Source: Pelobates cultripes (lineage: Eukaryota > Chordata > Amphibia > Anura > Pelobatidae). From it: a DNA stretch of 64,000 nt. The stretch is from contig OW240915.1 of assembly GCA_933207985.1 (NCBI GenBank), forward strand, positions 276,582,024 to 276,646,023. Direction: 5' to 3'. The notes beneath the pieces were generated by a model. That model had not been told where the DNA came from. It made no database searches and saw only the letters and a list, made by a program, of their open reading frames with translations. Position numbers and translations under genes: made by a program. Positions within the stretch are counted from its first letter, which is position 1, and each line of letters opens with the position of its first letter. Positions 23,753-35,400 of this stretch are shown one piece after another.

Positions 23753-25464
23753 TGGAAACGAGAGAGAGCGTCAGCTGTGGTATTCACAACACCTGGAATG
23801 TGCACAGCGCGGCATGAAACGTTCAATGACAAGCATCGTAAGACCAGACGCCGCAAGAGCCTGACCACCGGAGGGGAGGAGGCCGTGAGATTATTAATGG
23901 CCTGCACCACCCCCAAGTTATCGCAATGGAAGACGACGCGCCGGTCCCTGAACTCCATTCCCCACAAATGAACTGCCACCACGATGGGGAAGAGCTCAAG
24001 GAGGGCCATATTTTTGGTAAGGCCAGCAGCAACCCAAGCCTCAGGCCAAGGTTCCGCGCACCATTGCGTCCCTAAGATAGCCCCAAAACCTGATGCACCT
24101 GCCGCATCAGTAAACAGGTGTAGCACAGAATTCGACACCTCTGGTTGTTGCCAATAGGACCTGCCATTGTACCCATCTAAGAAAACCATCCATACTGCCA
24201 AGTCCTCCTTGAGCACTTTGGTTAAGCGGATAAAATGAAATGATTTTACAATTCCTGCCGTGGCGGCCGCTAGGCGCCGGTTAAACACTCGACCCATAGG
24301 CATAATCCGACATGCAAAATTCAACTTGCCAAGAAGGGATTGAAGCCGTTGTAAAGTAATCTTCCGGAGGGAGATCGCCTCCTGCACAGCCCCCCGCAGA
24401 TCCTCCAACTTATCCGGCGGGAGGCGACATTCCCCAATAACCGAATCGATCTCAATTCCAAGAAAACACAAGCACGGGGAAGGGCCCACCGTCTTATCGG
24501 GCGCCAGAGGCACGCCGAACCCACAGGCCACGTCGGCTACCGATTGCAAAATGTGCGCGCATACCGGGGAGTTCGCGGGACCCACACAAAGAAAATCATC
24601 CAAATAGTGAAGCACTGAGTCATAGCCAGACTCAGCTCTCACTACCCATTCCATGAAGGAGCTAAAACATTCAAAATAAAAACAGGATATTGCACAACCC
24701 ATCGGGAGGCACATAACCACGTAAAATTGCCCTTCAAAGGAACAGCCGAGCAGATGATGACACTCCGGGTGAACCGGCAGGAGGCGAAAAGCCGACTCAA
24801 TGTCGGTTTTTGCCATCAGTGCACCGGAGCCCGCGGCCCTAACCATACCAACCGCAGTATCAAACGAGGCGTAAGAAACTCGGCATAGCTCCGCCGCAAT
24901 GTCATCATTCACGGAACCCCCTTGGGGGTGCGAGAGATGATGAATTAGCCGAAATTTCCCGTGCTCTCTCTTGGGAACGACGCCTAGTGGCGATATTCGA
25001 AGGTCAGGAAGGGGGGGTTCACGAAAAGGGCCAGCCATGCGGCCCAATGCCACTTCCTTAGCCAGCTTGTCTTTTACCACCCCTGGGTGTTCAGCAACGG
25101 AACGCAGGTTCCGACACGACCCTGAGGGCGAACGAGCCCGATGGGGAATCCAAAAACCATGAGTAAACCCTTCCAGGAGCAAGGCAGCCGCCTTTTTGTT
25201 CCTATAACGTTTTAGCCACGGACGCATCGCGACGACGTCCACCGGCGTCTTCGCCCTTAGCGCCCATGGCATCCCCTTTGTCGCCAAACTTACCCCGCTT
25301 AAAACACTTAGAAGCGGGGTGGGACCCGCCGCAACCGGAGCATTCGTGCTTGAAGCGACAATTTGCTCCGAATTTACACTGGCCGTCGTTAAATTGCCAA
25401 CAGCAACCTGTTCTACGCTGAGTGGCCGACGCGGAGGGTGAGGACCCTGCGCCGGCCCCCCCAA
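23662..25464 (-). CDS. Reverse transcriptase and RNase H of the Ngaro element
   Basis: A frame of about 600 codons. The first codon at 25464 is TTG. The frame is open upstream to about 25545 and the first clear ATG is near 25272, so the true start may depend on frameshifting from gag. The RT palm motifs are an aspartate in AKTDIESAF (Asp221) and HYLDDFL (Asp289-Asp290). PMGCAIS and LGKLNF are also typical. RNase H follows: HLFTDAAGASGFG (Asp453), MALLELF (Glu491), HCDNLGVV (Asp515) and the ADALSR end (Asp565). No integrase core or protease is present. It overlaps gag by about 260 bp in a different frame. It is intact, in contrast to gag. Confidence 0.92.
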   Translation of the reverse strand: MGGPAQGPHPPRRPLSVEQVAVGNLTTASVNSEQIVASSTNAPVAAGPTPLLSVLSGVSLATKGMPWALRAKTPVDVVAMRPWLKRYRNKKAAALLLEGFTHGFWIPHRARSPSGSCRNLRSVAEHPGVVKDKLAKEVALGRMAGPFREPPLPDLRISPLGVVPKREHGKFRLIHHLSHPQGGSVNDDIAAELCRVSYASFDTAVGMVRAAGSGALMAKTDIESAFRLLPVHPECHHLLGCSFEGQFYVVMCLPMGCAISCFYFECFSSFMEWVVRAESGYDSVLHYLDDFLCVGPANSPVCAHILQSVADVACGFGVPLAPDKTVGPSPCLCFLGIEIDSVIGECRLPPDKLEDLRGAVQEAISLRKITLQRLQSLLGKLNFACRIMPMGRVFNRRLAAATAGIVKSFHFIRLTKVLKEDLAVWMVFLDGYNGRSYWQQPEVSNSVLHLFTDAAGASGFGAILGTQWCAEPWPEAWVAAGLTKNMALLELFPIVVAVHLWGMEFRDRRVVFHCDNLGVVQAINNLTASSPPVVRLLRRLVLRCLSLNVSCRAVHIPGVVNTTADALSRFQWQVFRSAAPEADLEGLSCPAELWSLGLNE

Positions 25465-27381
25465 GAAAGGACGACAGGCCCCCCTGATGTGAAGCGGGAC
25501 GGGTCATGATGGCCAACCACAAGCCGATATCCATTTGATCCCAACTCAGGGAAGGGCGCACCGCTGGCGCTGGCGGAATTGTTCATCATACCGCCACCAG
25601 CCTAACCCGCCATAAACCCGACACGCGTTCCAGATCATATCCTGGTAGCAAAATAGAGAAGAGCATTTGTTGGGAGTCTTTTCCCCTATAACGCTAGCCA
25701 GGATAGAAAAGGCCCTGATCCAATTCCCAAAAGTTTTTGGTATCTTCCGATACCGAAACTTCTTTCTCCTTCTCTGACTCCTTTGCTGCAGGATCAACCC
25801 GAGGCAAGTCCTCCATAGGGAGAAGGGAAAAAATTTCGACAAATTCCCCTTTCTCTATCTTGGCCCGCAATTCAGCTGTCAAATGGAGGCCCAGGGGGCC
25901 TGACCAACACATGTAAACCGCCCCGTGCGCAGCGGGTGCAACCCCCAAGTCCTGAACCGCAGTGGGGGTCACTGTTGACCCCACGGGGGTTCCGAGCTCT
26001 CCTGCGGCAGGCAAAGATTCTAGGAGGGCAGTAGGCCCCCCTGAGACAGCCGAAGTAGAAGGCGGGACACCTGACCCTCCGCTAGCCCAACCCGTTCTAA
26101 GTTGGTTATCTAAAGTCGAGGTGAGGGGGGCCCCAGAGGGGGGGCCCTTTTCCAAAGAATGCAAAACCTGTCGCATAGTTTGCAGCAACGAATCCCATTC
26201 TGGCATGACTGCGCTAACACACCCCGGCCCCAAACCCTGTAAACTAATATACTCACTGGCGGAAACCGAAGGTGAAGCCATCTGTGGAGCCACGACTTGG
26301 CCGCTAGACTGTGGTGGCCCAGCTGGAACAGCGACTGCAGGAGGATCTGCACCAGCCGCAACGCCAGCAAAACGAACCGAGAGCCTACCAGGAGTAATCT
26401 GCGAAGACAACACAGGTGAGATGGACCCCGGCCCACCCACCCCAGTAGAAACGAAACCGGTAGGGGAGGGCCCTGTGGGGGAACAATGGGCCCCTGCTGT
26501 AAGAGTGGCAGGATGAATGGGGGGCAACGTGGTCTGAAGTGGGCCAGGGGGGGCAAGCTGGGCACCAGCTATGAGTGGGCCAGCGGGCAAGGCAGGGAAA
26601 TTGAGAGGGGCAGGCCCAGGAGACCCTGTAAGGGCCCCAGCCATGATGGAGGCAGCTGAGGAGGAAGGGAGAAGTGGAGGGGCAGAGTGTGACCCAGCTG
26701 CCACAGGGACAGGTCCAGCAGACAGTGGAGCAGGCGCAGGAGCAGCTCCAGGGGAGACAGAGTGTGGAGGGAGAGCAGGGGGAGGCCTGAGAGGTAAGTT
26801 AGGGGAAGCATACTCCCTGCCCAGTGCCCCAGAACCCCCCACCCCCCTGGAGACAGCCCTGCCGACCAGCGGCCTACTTACCCGACCGGGAGAGCGGGCC
26901 ACCCGCCCTTGCACAGCCGTTGATCCCGCCAAGGCCGACCTGGTGATTAGTGCCCGCTGTGCGGTGAGGTGCTGTGTTCTCGCGGCCGACCTCCGCCGAG
27001 CCCGCGAGACCGGGGGGGTGGTAGCCGCGATGCGGCATGACCGGCGGCAATCCGGCGTGTGGACACACGGGAGGAGGTGCTGGCCGCGGCCGCGGAGGAA
27101 CCGGCGCGCGGGCCTGCAACAGGGCTCCTACTCCTCTCCCTCACCCGACCCTCCCGTGAGGGGCTATACCGGGCAGGGGGACGTGCGCGACGGCGCTGAT
27201 TCCCATGGCCGCCATTAGAGGGAGCAGCCACAAAATCAGCACCCTGGTTCCCAGGGCTGCCATTAGAGGGAGCAGCCACACTAGGAGCACCCTGCAGGCG
27301 TACTAGCTGTGACTGCAGGTGCCGTCCACCATCTTGAAGGGCCTCAGCCCGGAAGGCAGCGAGGATTGCATCAATATCCAT
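25202..27381 (-). pseudogene. Gag of the Ngaro element, several frame changes
   Basis: It probably starts at the ATG of MDIDAILAAFR at 27381. The N-terminal part is Pro/Ser/Arg-rich with a 16-residue tandem repeat. The frame changes near 26950-27000 (from MDIDAI... to AGSTAVQG...), near 25740 (into KTFGNWIRAFSILASV) and near 25565 (into VRPSLSWDQMDIGLW). The segment with SALFCYQDMIW-like and WWRYDEQFRQR motifs is the conserved core of this gag family. The C-terminus has a CX7CX5CX3H finger and a CX2CX3HX4C knuckle, both likely nucleic-acid binding. The last stop is at 25202. The frame changes look like decay, although the first could instead separate two ORFs. Confidence 0.75.
27213..27308 (-). 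repeat. 48-bp in-frame tandem repeat in gag
   Basis: Two units of 48 bp share CATTAGAGGGAGCAGCCACA and encode two 16-residue copies with the motif VAAPSNG(S/G). The unit length preserves the frame. Confidence 0.85.
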
Positions 27382-27660
27382 ACCCTTGGCCGTTTGACAA
27401 GCAGTGGTAAGCACAGGAGGATGCAGAGATGTTACCACGCCGTTAAATCTAAGATGGCTGAGGTAAGGGAGACAAAATGACTGGTATATAAAGGACCACA
27501 CCCATCCCTTACTCTAATTGACACACCCACTTATGACACCTACACCCACCACACCCACACATGCCTCCTATCCGGCTAGCTTTCAGCCCGCCTCCTCTGG
27601 GCCTTGTATGATGAGTACCGAAGGTGGGTGCACATCATGTAAGTGTCTAACCTACATGGC

Positions 27661-30600
27661 CACCTATTTAATAGATTTGTCAAACTTCAGTGTTTCAGCC
27701 ACATTCTTGGAAAAAACATGAATGGGGCTATCGGTAAGGTCATTAAAGACTCTGCTTCTATTGCATTGTACAAAGCTGAATTTATGTTTTTATGATAATT
27801 AAATTACTGCTGAGTGGCAAAAACATATTTTTTATACAGCATGTTTTATGAGATATCCTTACCATTTATTATTTTTATTATTATTAATATTATTTATATA
27901 AAGCCATCGTTTTTAGCAGTGCTTTACAATTATAGATACTTTTTTTTATTATTGTAGAAGCAATTATTGACAGAGATAAGGGCAGAAGAAGGGCCTGCTC
28001 AAATTACCTTACAATGTAGGAAAAAGGAAACTGCAGATGCTGGCAACAAACACATGGACTTTAAAGATATGTATTAATTTATATATTTGATTATTTAATT
28101 TATTTATTTAATTGTATTTTTGAAATGTATTTTTTGTCTTTTTAAAAAACAAATTATTTATTAAAAGAAAAATCAGCAATACACAGTTTCAAATCTCTCC
28201 ATCAAATAGACAAGGATAGTTTAAGACCAAACAATTGCCAATCAATGTAGTCTGCACATGAGAACCAAACAAAATGTTAAATGTATCTTAATAGTTTGCA
28301 TTATTTAAATGCATTAAATAATTGCATGAAATTCAACCTGGGTGTCCCTTAAAATTTTGTATTTTCCAGAGCAGTACACTTACTGCCTTCCAAAAATATG
28401 GTATTTCAATCAAATAGATGAGAATACGCTGTTGTAGGAAATAATGCAATAACAGTCATCATCATATGCATTAACAAAATATTAGATTTTTCATCTTTGA
28501 TTTACTTTATGAATATAGTCGTAAGAACGGAACCCAGTCGGTAAGTAATGACTGCCTGTATTTAAAATTCATTTTGTATTCACTTTGAATTCTGACTTTA
28601 GTAAATAGCTCTGTTAGGCATACTTCATGATGTATCAACTTCCCTGTTTGTGTTTATTTGGCAACAGAGGTAGGTACCAACTTTTCTTTGGTTCCCAATA
28701 CATTGTAACCACTTAAAAGACGGCCAAGGTAGCAGGAATTTTCTTATATTATATTGCTGACCCGTTAATTTCCAAAACTGCTTTTATATTGTATGCTGTA
28801 TAAATAACTGTCACAATTAATAAAATACATATAAATAAAAAGAATATAACATATGTTATAATAAACAGAACAAAGGTCTCTGCAATATTGTGTTTAAAGT
28901 GAGATAGCAATGTCTTTCACAGTAATTCTGTACTCCACCCAAAACACTGTGAGCTGCAGACACTTGTCACAGAACAGATTTAACTGTCTTTAATTATCAC
29001 TTACAACTCCGACCCTCTGATCGCAGCTTGCAATTAATACTCTCTGTAGATTGCTCATTACTACAGCCCAAGTGCTCCATCATACTGTTTCATTTATTAA
29101 ACATCTGCTTCATGTTTTCCGAGACAAGTTCTTGTACGATTCAAGAGCTTCTACAATGGTTTTTATTAAATCTATTATCCTGTCATTGTAGTGAACCAGC
29201 TTTCTAAAGACATTATTCAAACAGAAATGGCTGCAAGACACACGTTTATATTTTTCTATACTGCACCTTTAATGATCTATCCAAAATGTGTCTAAAGTAG
29301 GTATTCCTAGGTTACCTTAGTATGAATTAAACAAGTACAGCTGACATGAAAATCAATGTTTTAAAATTAAATTTAACACATATAATAAGAAAACTGTTTC
29401 TGAAAAAATTTCTTTGTAGGACAAACATAAGGAAAACAATGAAGATTGTCTTCCTTAGTGATATATCAGCGTGTGGAGTGGATTTATACCAGTAACTTTT
29501 TATCATAGGCATGTTCAGCATATTACATATTTTGCATCTAATCTATATGTAAAAAAAACTAAGTATAGAAAGAGGTAAAAATATAAATTTTTGTTCTAGT
29601 GATATCTAGTTTTTGTCAAAATCTCAACACACTTACCTGAATTAATGAAAAAGAACACTGAGACCTAAAGAGGGTCCAGGGAAAAAGTCATACATAGTTT
29701 TCTAAAGCATTACTTTCTATAGGAGGTCCTCTCAGCTTATCATTGCTGCTCAAGCGAATGCTTCCACGTTTGTGAGGATGGCAAGAGAGAAAATCGCACT
29801 GGAGCCAGGTAGACTGCACACAAGTGATAAACCATTTAAAATTTAAAGGTAAGACAGTGCTGGTGGATTCCAGGTACCATAACCACTAATGAACTGAAGG
29901 CATAGCTGACAAAGAAGTTTTCTGGATTGGTTACTTTGGCCTGGACTTTTAAATTTACCTTGAATTGTCTTTGAATTTGCACTTTAGTGAATAACCTTGT
30001 GGGTGTGCATTTATGTTTACAAATGATCAGGCCAGCATGACAGTTTGGTCTCCTAAATTTCCACTGCTATCTAATGTACTGGTTGATAATTCAGATGACT
30101 GTAAGCACTAGATGATTGTAAGCGTTACTTCGTGCATGGGCCTCTGTCAATACAGTTCTGGAGAGCAGTGCATTAACGTGATTATGCAGAGAATGGATAT
30201 GAGCTACTCCTGTGCTCTCACACAGCAGAGATTCACACTATGAGCCAGAACTGGATTAACAGAGGTCATCCAAGGAAGCAGAGTGGGCCTCTAGTCCATA
30301 CAATCATCATGGCTCTCAACCGTAACATTGCAAAGTGGAAATGGGAAAATAATGAAGCAGCAGATGGCTAGTGTTATAACCCAACAGCCTACCAGGGATC
30401 TCCAGGCACAGATGTATTATATATTAAAATATTTGTGTATTATTGCTTAGCCCAGGATCCCTTTAGGGTGGAGGCAAGGAGGCACATTGAAATTATCCTA
30501 GCCTAAACAACAAACATATACTTTAACATACAGGTCTTTGCAAGCCTGTTCATCAGGGACTTCACCCCACAGCGTTTCCACAAAGTGCTGTTTTATCCAA

Positions 30601-31711
30601 ACAATATACACAGTAATAATAATAATGGTGAGAATTTGTACTTTTGAGATGTCATTTAAATCCAAACAATGACAACTATATATCATTCACATTTATTGTT
30701 CTTTGTTGGTCTCAGGGTTATTAGATGGGATTCACCACAAAGAGTGTAACAGTTACGAAATATGTTGATTCGGCTCCAGGCCTCAATTGTTTACCACGTC
30801 TGGTGACAATTAGTGTCAGAAATAAATTTAAGCCCAATTATGACTTGGAACAGGAAAAGAGGACTCATACACAGAATAACTGGATACACTGCCTCATTAA
30901 CTACTTACTGAAATAAAATGTAATCTTTAGCAGTAGGGTGGAATCCTTAGTACGTGGTAGCACTGCTTTAATCTTTTTACAATAAAACATTGGAAATTAT
31001 TATTTCATATAAAGCATTAGCTCCTCTATTTAACACTGCATCGTCATATTGTTGATTTCTTTTCCCACTGCTATGTGATACAAAACCAAATATAAATTAT
31101 AATCCCTGTCCTTATCTCTATCACAGAGTCACACTTATTCGTGTGGAGAAACTCATTTATGTACTGGAGGTCTGATAAGTCCTTCTGTCTCCTCTTCATC
31201 ATCCACTGTACTGGAGCCTACATGGCTCTCAAAGTACTGTGCTGGTGAATAACACTCTCAGGGAAGGGTCAGTGAATATTCCAAGGGCATACAGTAGGTG
31301 CTGTCAAATTGCCTATTATGCAGCAGAGATTAGTTTGACCAGGTCATTATATTCACTGTATTACATCTCCTGGCAGTGAAAATGTTTCTATTGGGCTTGC
31401 ATTTTGGTAATAACATTATAAATACTCACAATCATGCATTTGATCATCTTTATATATTTTACTTCCCCAACTAATTTGGTCCCCTCTGTGCACCTCTGCT
31501 AGAACTTTGCTCTAGTTAATGGGACACTTTTCCTTGTAACTGTAACTCTAGTCCCCTTGTAACTGGTTCATCTCATTAAAGTGGTTATTGTGTCTTAAAC
31601 CATTTTTCATGTTTCAATGATTATCGGGAGTTATCAACAGAACACCCCTCTGTGGTGCCTGGGCTAATGAGGAAGCATTAGGGTAAGCAATGGGTGGATG
31701 TGACTGGCTAA
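27661..31711. other. AT-rich intergenic sequence between the Ngaro and gypsy elements
   Basis: No supported gene. A repeat copy related to 174-345 lies at about 27858-28017 (TTATTA run, TTTATATAAAGCC, GTGCTTTACAATTATAG). The rest looks unique. Confidence 0.55.
27858..28017. repeat. Interspersed repeat with TTA-rich tail, second copy
   Basis: A TTATTATT run followed by TTATATAAAGCC and GCAGTGCTTTACAAT, parallel in order to the copy at 174-345. Confidence 0.45.
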
Positions 31712-31716
31712 CAGTG
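31712..31716. other. Target-site duplication CAGTG, left
   Basis: CAGTG directly precedes the TG of the left LTR. The same five bases directly follow the CA of the right LTR at 37391-37395. Five bases is the usual duplication for Ty3/gypsy integrases. Confidence 0.9.
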
Positions 31717-32427
31717 TGTAATACTTATTTTGTAATATTTCTTTATTTGGAACTCAACTGCAGCATTTCTTGGTTGCAACAACAATAAGGTTCACCTCCT
31801 TTTATATTGGTATGAAACTATGGTCACTGTACCTTTAAATATCCATGTAGGTAAAATTAGGCTTTGTAGCAATCCCTTATGAGTAAGAGGAATAATTAGA
31901 CAAAGTGACACTTTAGTGAGTTTTAGATACTGTGTAATATAAATAATAGTAATTGACTTGTTTGGTAAAAGTATTACTTAACTTAAAGGCAGTTCTGGCA
32001 CTGGAAGGGTTAATTCACCCAATGAAGGAGAAATTAGAAGTCCGTTTCAACAAGCTGAGAACTAGGAGTGGAGAGTGGGGAAGTCCGTTTTAACAAGCCG
32101 AGGTCTGGGAGTGGAGAAGGTAGAATTCAGAGTTACAAGCCGAGGTCTAGGAGTGGAGAAGGTAGAAATCCGTTTACAAGCCGAGGTCGAGAAGTGGAGA
32201 AGGTAGAAATCCGTTTACTAGCCGAGGTATAGAAGTGGAGCAGGTAGGATCAGAAGTAGAGCAGCTGATCTTCATGCAGCACCTGTGCGAATAATCCAGC
32301 CCTTTGAATCTGGCGCGGTCCTCCTAAGTATCGTGGAGGGACCGCGTCAGAGAAAGGGGCGGGGCTGAGCGCCGTGAACCCGGAAGTGGGTTCCGGCGAT
32401 AAATTACATGCCATGCTATACCTGACA
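31717..32427 (-). repeat. 3' LTR of the Ty3/gypsy element, 711 bp
   Basis: It is bounded by TG...CA and about 99% identical to the other LTR: I count five substitutions and one 1-bp indel. In element orientation it starts TGTCAGGTATAGC, contains a GC box (CCCCGCCCC) and ends with an AATAAA near the 3' edge. The middle carries four to five copies of a degenerate unit of about 40 bp including AAGCCGAGGTCTAGGAG. Confidence 0.95.
31742..31747 (-). terminator. Poly(A) signal in the 3' LTR
   Basis: AATAAA on the minus strand, within CCAAATAAAG, 25 bp from the LTR edge. The same word occurs in the 5' LTR at 36706-36711. Confidence 0.6.
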
Positions 32428-32442
32428 GTACCCCCTTCCCAT
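32428..32442 (-). other. Polypurine tract of the gypsy element
   Basis: On the minus strand, GGGAAGGGGGTAC lies directly upstream of the TGTCAGG start of the 3' LTR. This is the expected position of the primer for plus-strand DNA synthesis. Confidence 0.75.
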
Positions 32443-32461
32443 GGGGCATCCTCTGGGTGCA

Positions 32462-35400
32462 CTATTTCGGTTTGGAGGGATAGCGTTTGTGAAAGGCAGT
32501 AACTAACCTCCTAGCATGTACATTAGATGAATCTTCCCAAGTGTCTTCATCAACTCCATAACCTTTCCATCTGATAAGGTATTGTAAGGAGCCACGGTGG
32601 ACACGAGAATCCAAAATTTTGTGAATTTCATATTCTTCTTCACCTTGGACAATGATAGGTTCAGGAGTTGTTACTATTTCCCTATAAAAAGGATCAGGGA
32701 TGTGTGGTTTAAGTAAGGAGACATGGAATACTGGATGAAGTTTAAAACTTGGAGGAAGTTTTAGTTTAACAACGTTATCATTAATGATAGTAATTACTTG
32801 AAAGGGACCAAGAAAAAGAGAGCTCAATTTCTTTGAAGGACGGCTTGTGGTAATATTCCTTGAAGAGAGCCAGACAAGATCCCCTACCTTGTAAGGAGGG
32901 GGAATTCTTCTATTATTGTCAAAAAACTTTTTCTGGTTATTTTGGGCGAGTTGAAGATTCTCCCGTAATTTGAAAAATAGAGAAGACATAAATTCATTTT
33001 TTGATGTAACAGTAGGATTGGATGAAGTAATGGTTTGGATGGGGAATGAAGACGGATGAAAACCATAGTTGGAGAAGAAAGGAGTCATTTTCGTACTAGA
33101 ATGAATGGTATTATTGTAAGAAAATTCGGCCATAGGTAACCATGTGGTCCAGTCATCTTGGAGGTATGAACAATAACATCGAAGATATTGTTCCAAACAT
33201 TGGTTAACCCTTTCTGTTTGCCCATTAGTTTGGGGATGATAAGCGGAAGAGAGTTTGCGTTGAATTTGAAGGGAGAGACACATCTCTTTCCAGAATTTGG
33301 AGGTAAATTGTGTCCCCCTATCAGAAATAATTTCTTCAGGAAGACCATGAAGTTTCACAATATTGTCAATAAAGACCTTAGACAATTCTACAGAGGAGGT
33401 TAATTTTTTTAAAGAAATGAAATGGGACATTTTTGTGAAGCGATCCACAACGACAAGAATAGTGGTGAAATGTTGAGAAGGTGGAAGATCAACGATAAAA
33501 TCCATAGAAATGGATTGCCAAGGTTTTTCTGGAATAGGTAAGTTAAGTAGTAATCCAAAAGGTTGATTATGTTCTGGTTTAGACCTTTGACAGATAGGAC
33601 ATGTTTTGACATATAATGCAATGGTTCTATCCTGGCGAGGCCACCAATAATATCGTGAAGTTAGTTCAAGTGTTTTCTTTATTCCAGGATGTCCAGCTAG
33701 GGGGGAATCATGAACCATCTTAAGTAATTTATTCCTAAGAATGGGAGGAATATAAATTCTATTTTTAAAATAAAATAGACCATCCTTTTTTGTTAGTATA
33801 GGTGTTTTGGGAAGTTCAAGATCCTTCTGATTCAAATTCTTTATGTCATCATGAAGAGAAGAGAGGATTCCTATTATTTTGGTAGAAGGATAATCATCAG
33901 TAGTAGTTTTAGAAGGAATTCGAGAAAGAGCGTCAGCCTTTTTATTTCTATTTCCAGGTCTGTATATTAATTGGAAGTTAAATCGGTTAAAGAATAGGTT
34001 CCATCTAACTTGTCTAGCTGTAAGGGTTTTGTTAGTATAGAGATATTCAAGATTTTTATGGTCAGTATAAACTATTATAGGTTGTTTTGTATCTTCCAGA
34101 AGATGACGCCAATTTTCGAAGGCAGCTTTAACACTTAATAATTCTTTTTCACCAATAGGATAAATTTTTTCAGCAGAGCTCAAGGATCTTGAAAAAAAGG
34201 CAACTGGATGAAGTGGATCTTGTGGAGTCTTTTGTTGAGAAAGAACTGCTCCGATGGCTGCATCTGATGCATCAACTTCAAGAACATATAGGAATGTTGG
34301 ATTAGGTAGTTGTAGAATAGGTGCAGTTGTAAATCTTTTTTTTAATTCGTCGAAGGCTGTTTGAGCATCTTTATTCCAATTAAAAGGACGTTTACTACTG
34401 TTGAGGAGGTTAAGAGGATGTGATACATCCGAATAGTTTCTAATAAATTTTCTATAGAAGTTTGCAAATCCAAGAAAACGTTGTAATTCTTTTGTAGTAG
34501 TAGGAGCAGGCCAATCAATAATACATTTGATTTTGGAATTATCCATCTTCAAAGAATGAGGTGAAATAATGTATCCTAGAAAAGAGAATTCAGTAACCTC
34601 AAAAAGGCATTTTTCTGGTTTAGCGTATAATTTATGAGTTCTCAGTCTAGATAGAACCCATCTAACATGTTTCCTATGTTCATCCAAATTGTTAGAATAT
34701 ATTAAGATATCATCTAAGTAGATAATAACACATACATCCAGAAGATCTCTAAAGATATCATTGATAAAATGTTGAAACGTTGCAGGGGCATTACAGAGCC
34801 CGAAAGGCATCACTAGATATTCGTAGAGACCATATCTTGTCCGGAAGGCGGTTTTCCATTCATCATCCTGTTTTATTCTAATGAGGTTATATGCGCCTCG
34901 AAGGTCGAGTTTAGTGAATATAGTTGCAGTTCTTAACCTTTCAATTAATTCATTTATTAGTGGAAGAGGATAACGATTTTTAATAGTTATTTTATTTAAG
35001 GCTCTGTAATCTATAATAGGACGGATGGTTTGGTCTTTATTCTTCACAAAGAAAATACTAGAAGCAGCAGGAGAGGTCGAGGGTCTGATGAACCCTTTGC
35101 GTAAATTTTCATTAAGATATTCTTTTAAAATTTCTAACTCCTTTTCAGAGAGTGGATAAATATGACCATAAGGAATAGGAGCTCCGGGTATGAGATCTAT
35201 TGGGCAATCATATAGCCGATGAGGAGGAAGTGTTTCCGCTTCTTTTTTACAAAAGACATCTGCAAAATCGGAGTAGAATGGAGGTATAACTGGTTCTACA
35301 GTAGTTTGGAGAATAGGAATGTGTTGTAAGCACGTTTTTTTACAGAAATCAGAAGCAAAGGAGATGGAGAAGGGAGACCACTTAATTAAAGGATCATGGT

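Larger units (their letters stand above)
21690..27660 (-). mobile_element. Ngaro-type tyrosine-recombinase retrotransposon
   Basis: The minus-strand order is gag, reverse transcriptase plus RNase H, tyrosine recombinase, SGNH hydrolase. This is the arrangement of Ngaro elements in the DIRS order: they integrate with a tyrosine recombinase and lack an integrase and aspartic protease. The block is markedly GC- and CpG-rich against AT-rich flanks. A minus-strand AATAAA lies at 21807-21812, downstream of the last gene. The ends are approximate, because the expected split direct repeats could not be recognised by eye. A weak candidate pair is GGTGATCATAAGGGG near 21710 against GGTGTCATAAGTGGG near 27530. 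The enzymatic frames are intact but gag is frame-disrupted. Confidence 0.85.

Noticed and set aside
22505..23864. Plus-strand open frames opposite the recombinase
   Set aside because: They are antisense to frames with clear catalytic motifs and have no domain of their own.
25962..27218. Plus-strand open frames of 184 and 215 codons opposite gag
   Set aside because: They are antisense shadows in GC-rich sequence. The minus strand carries the recognisable gag motifs.
21690..27660. Precise split direct repeats of the Ngaro element
   Set aside because: Only weak similarity between the two ends was found by eye. A self-alignment of 21.6-22.2 kb with 27.4-27.8 kb would decide it.
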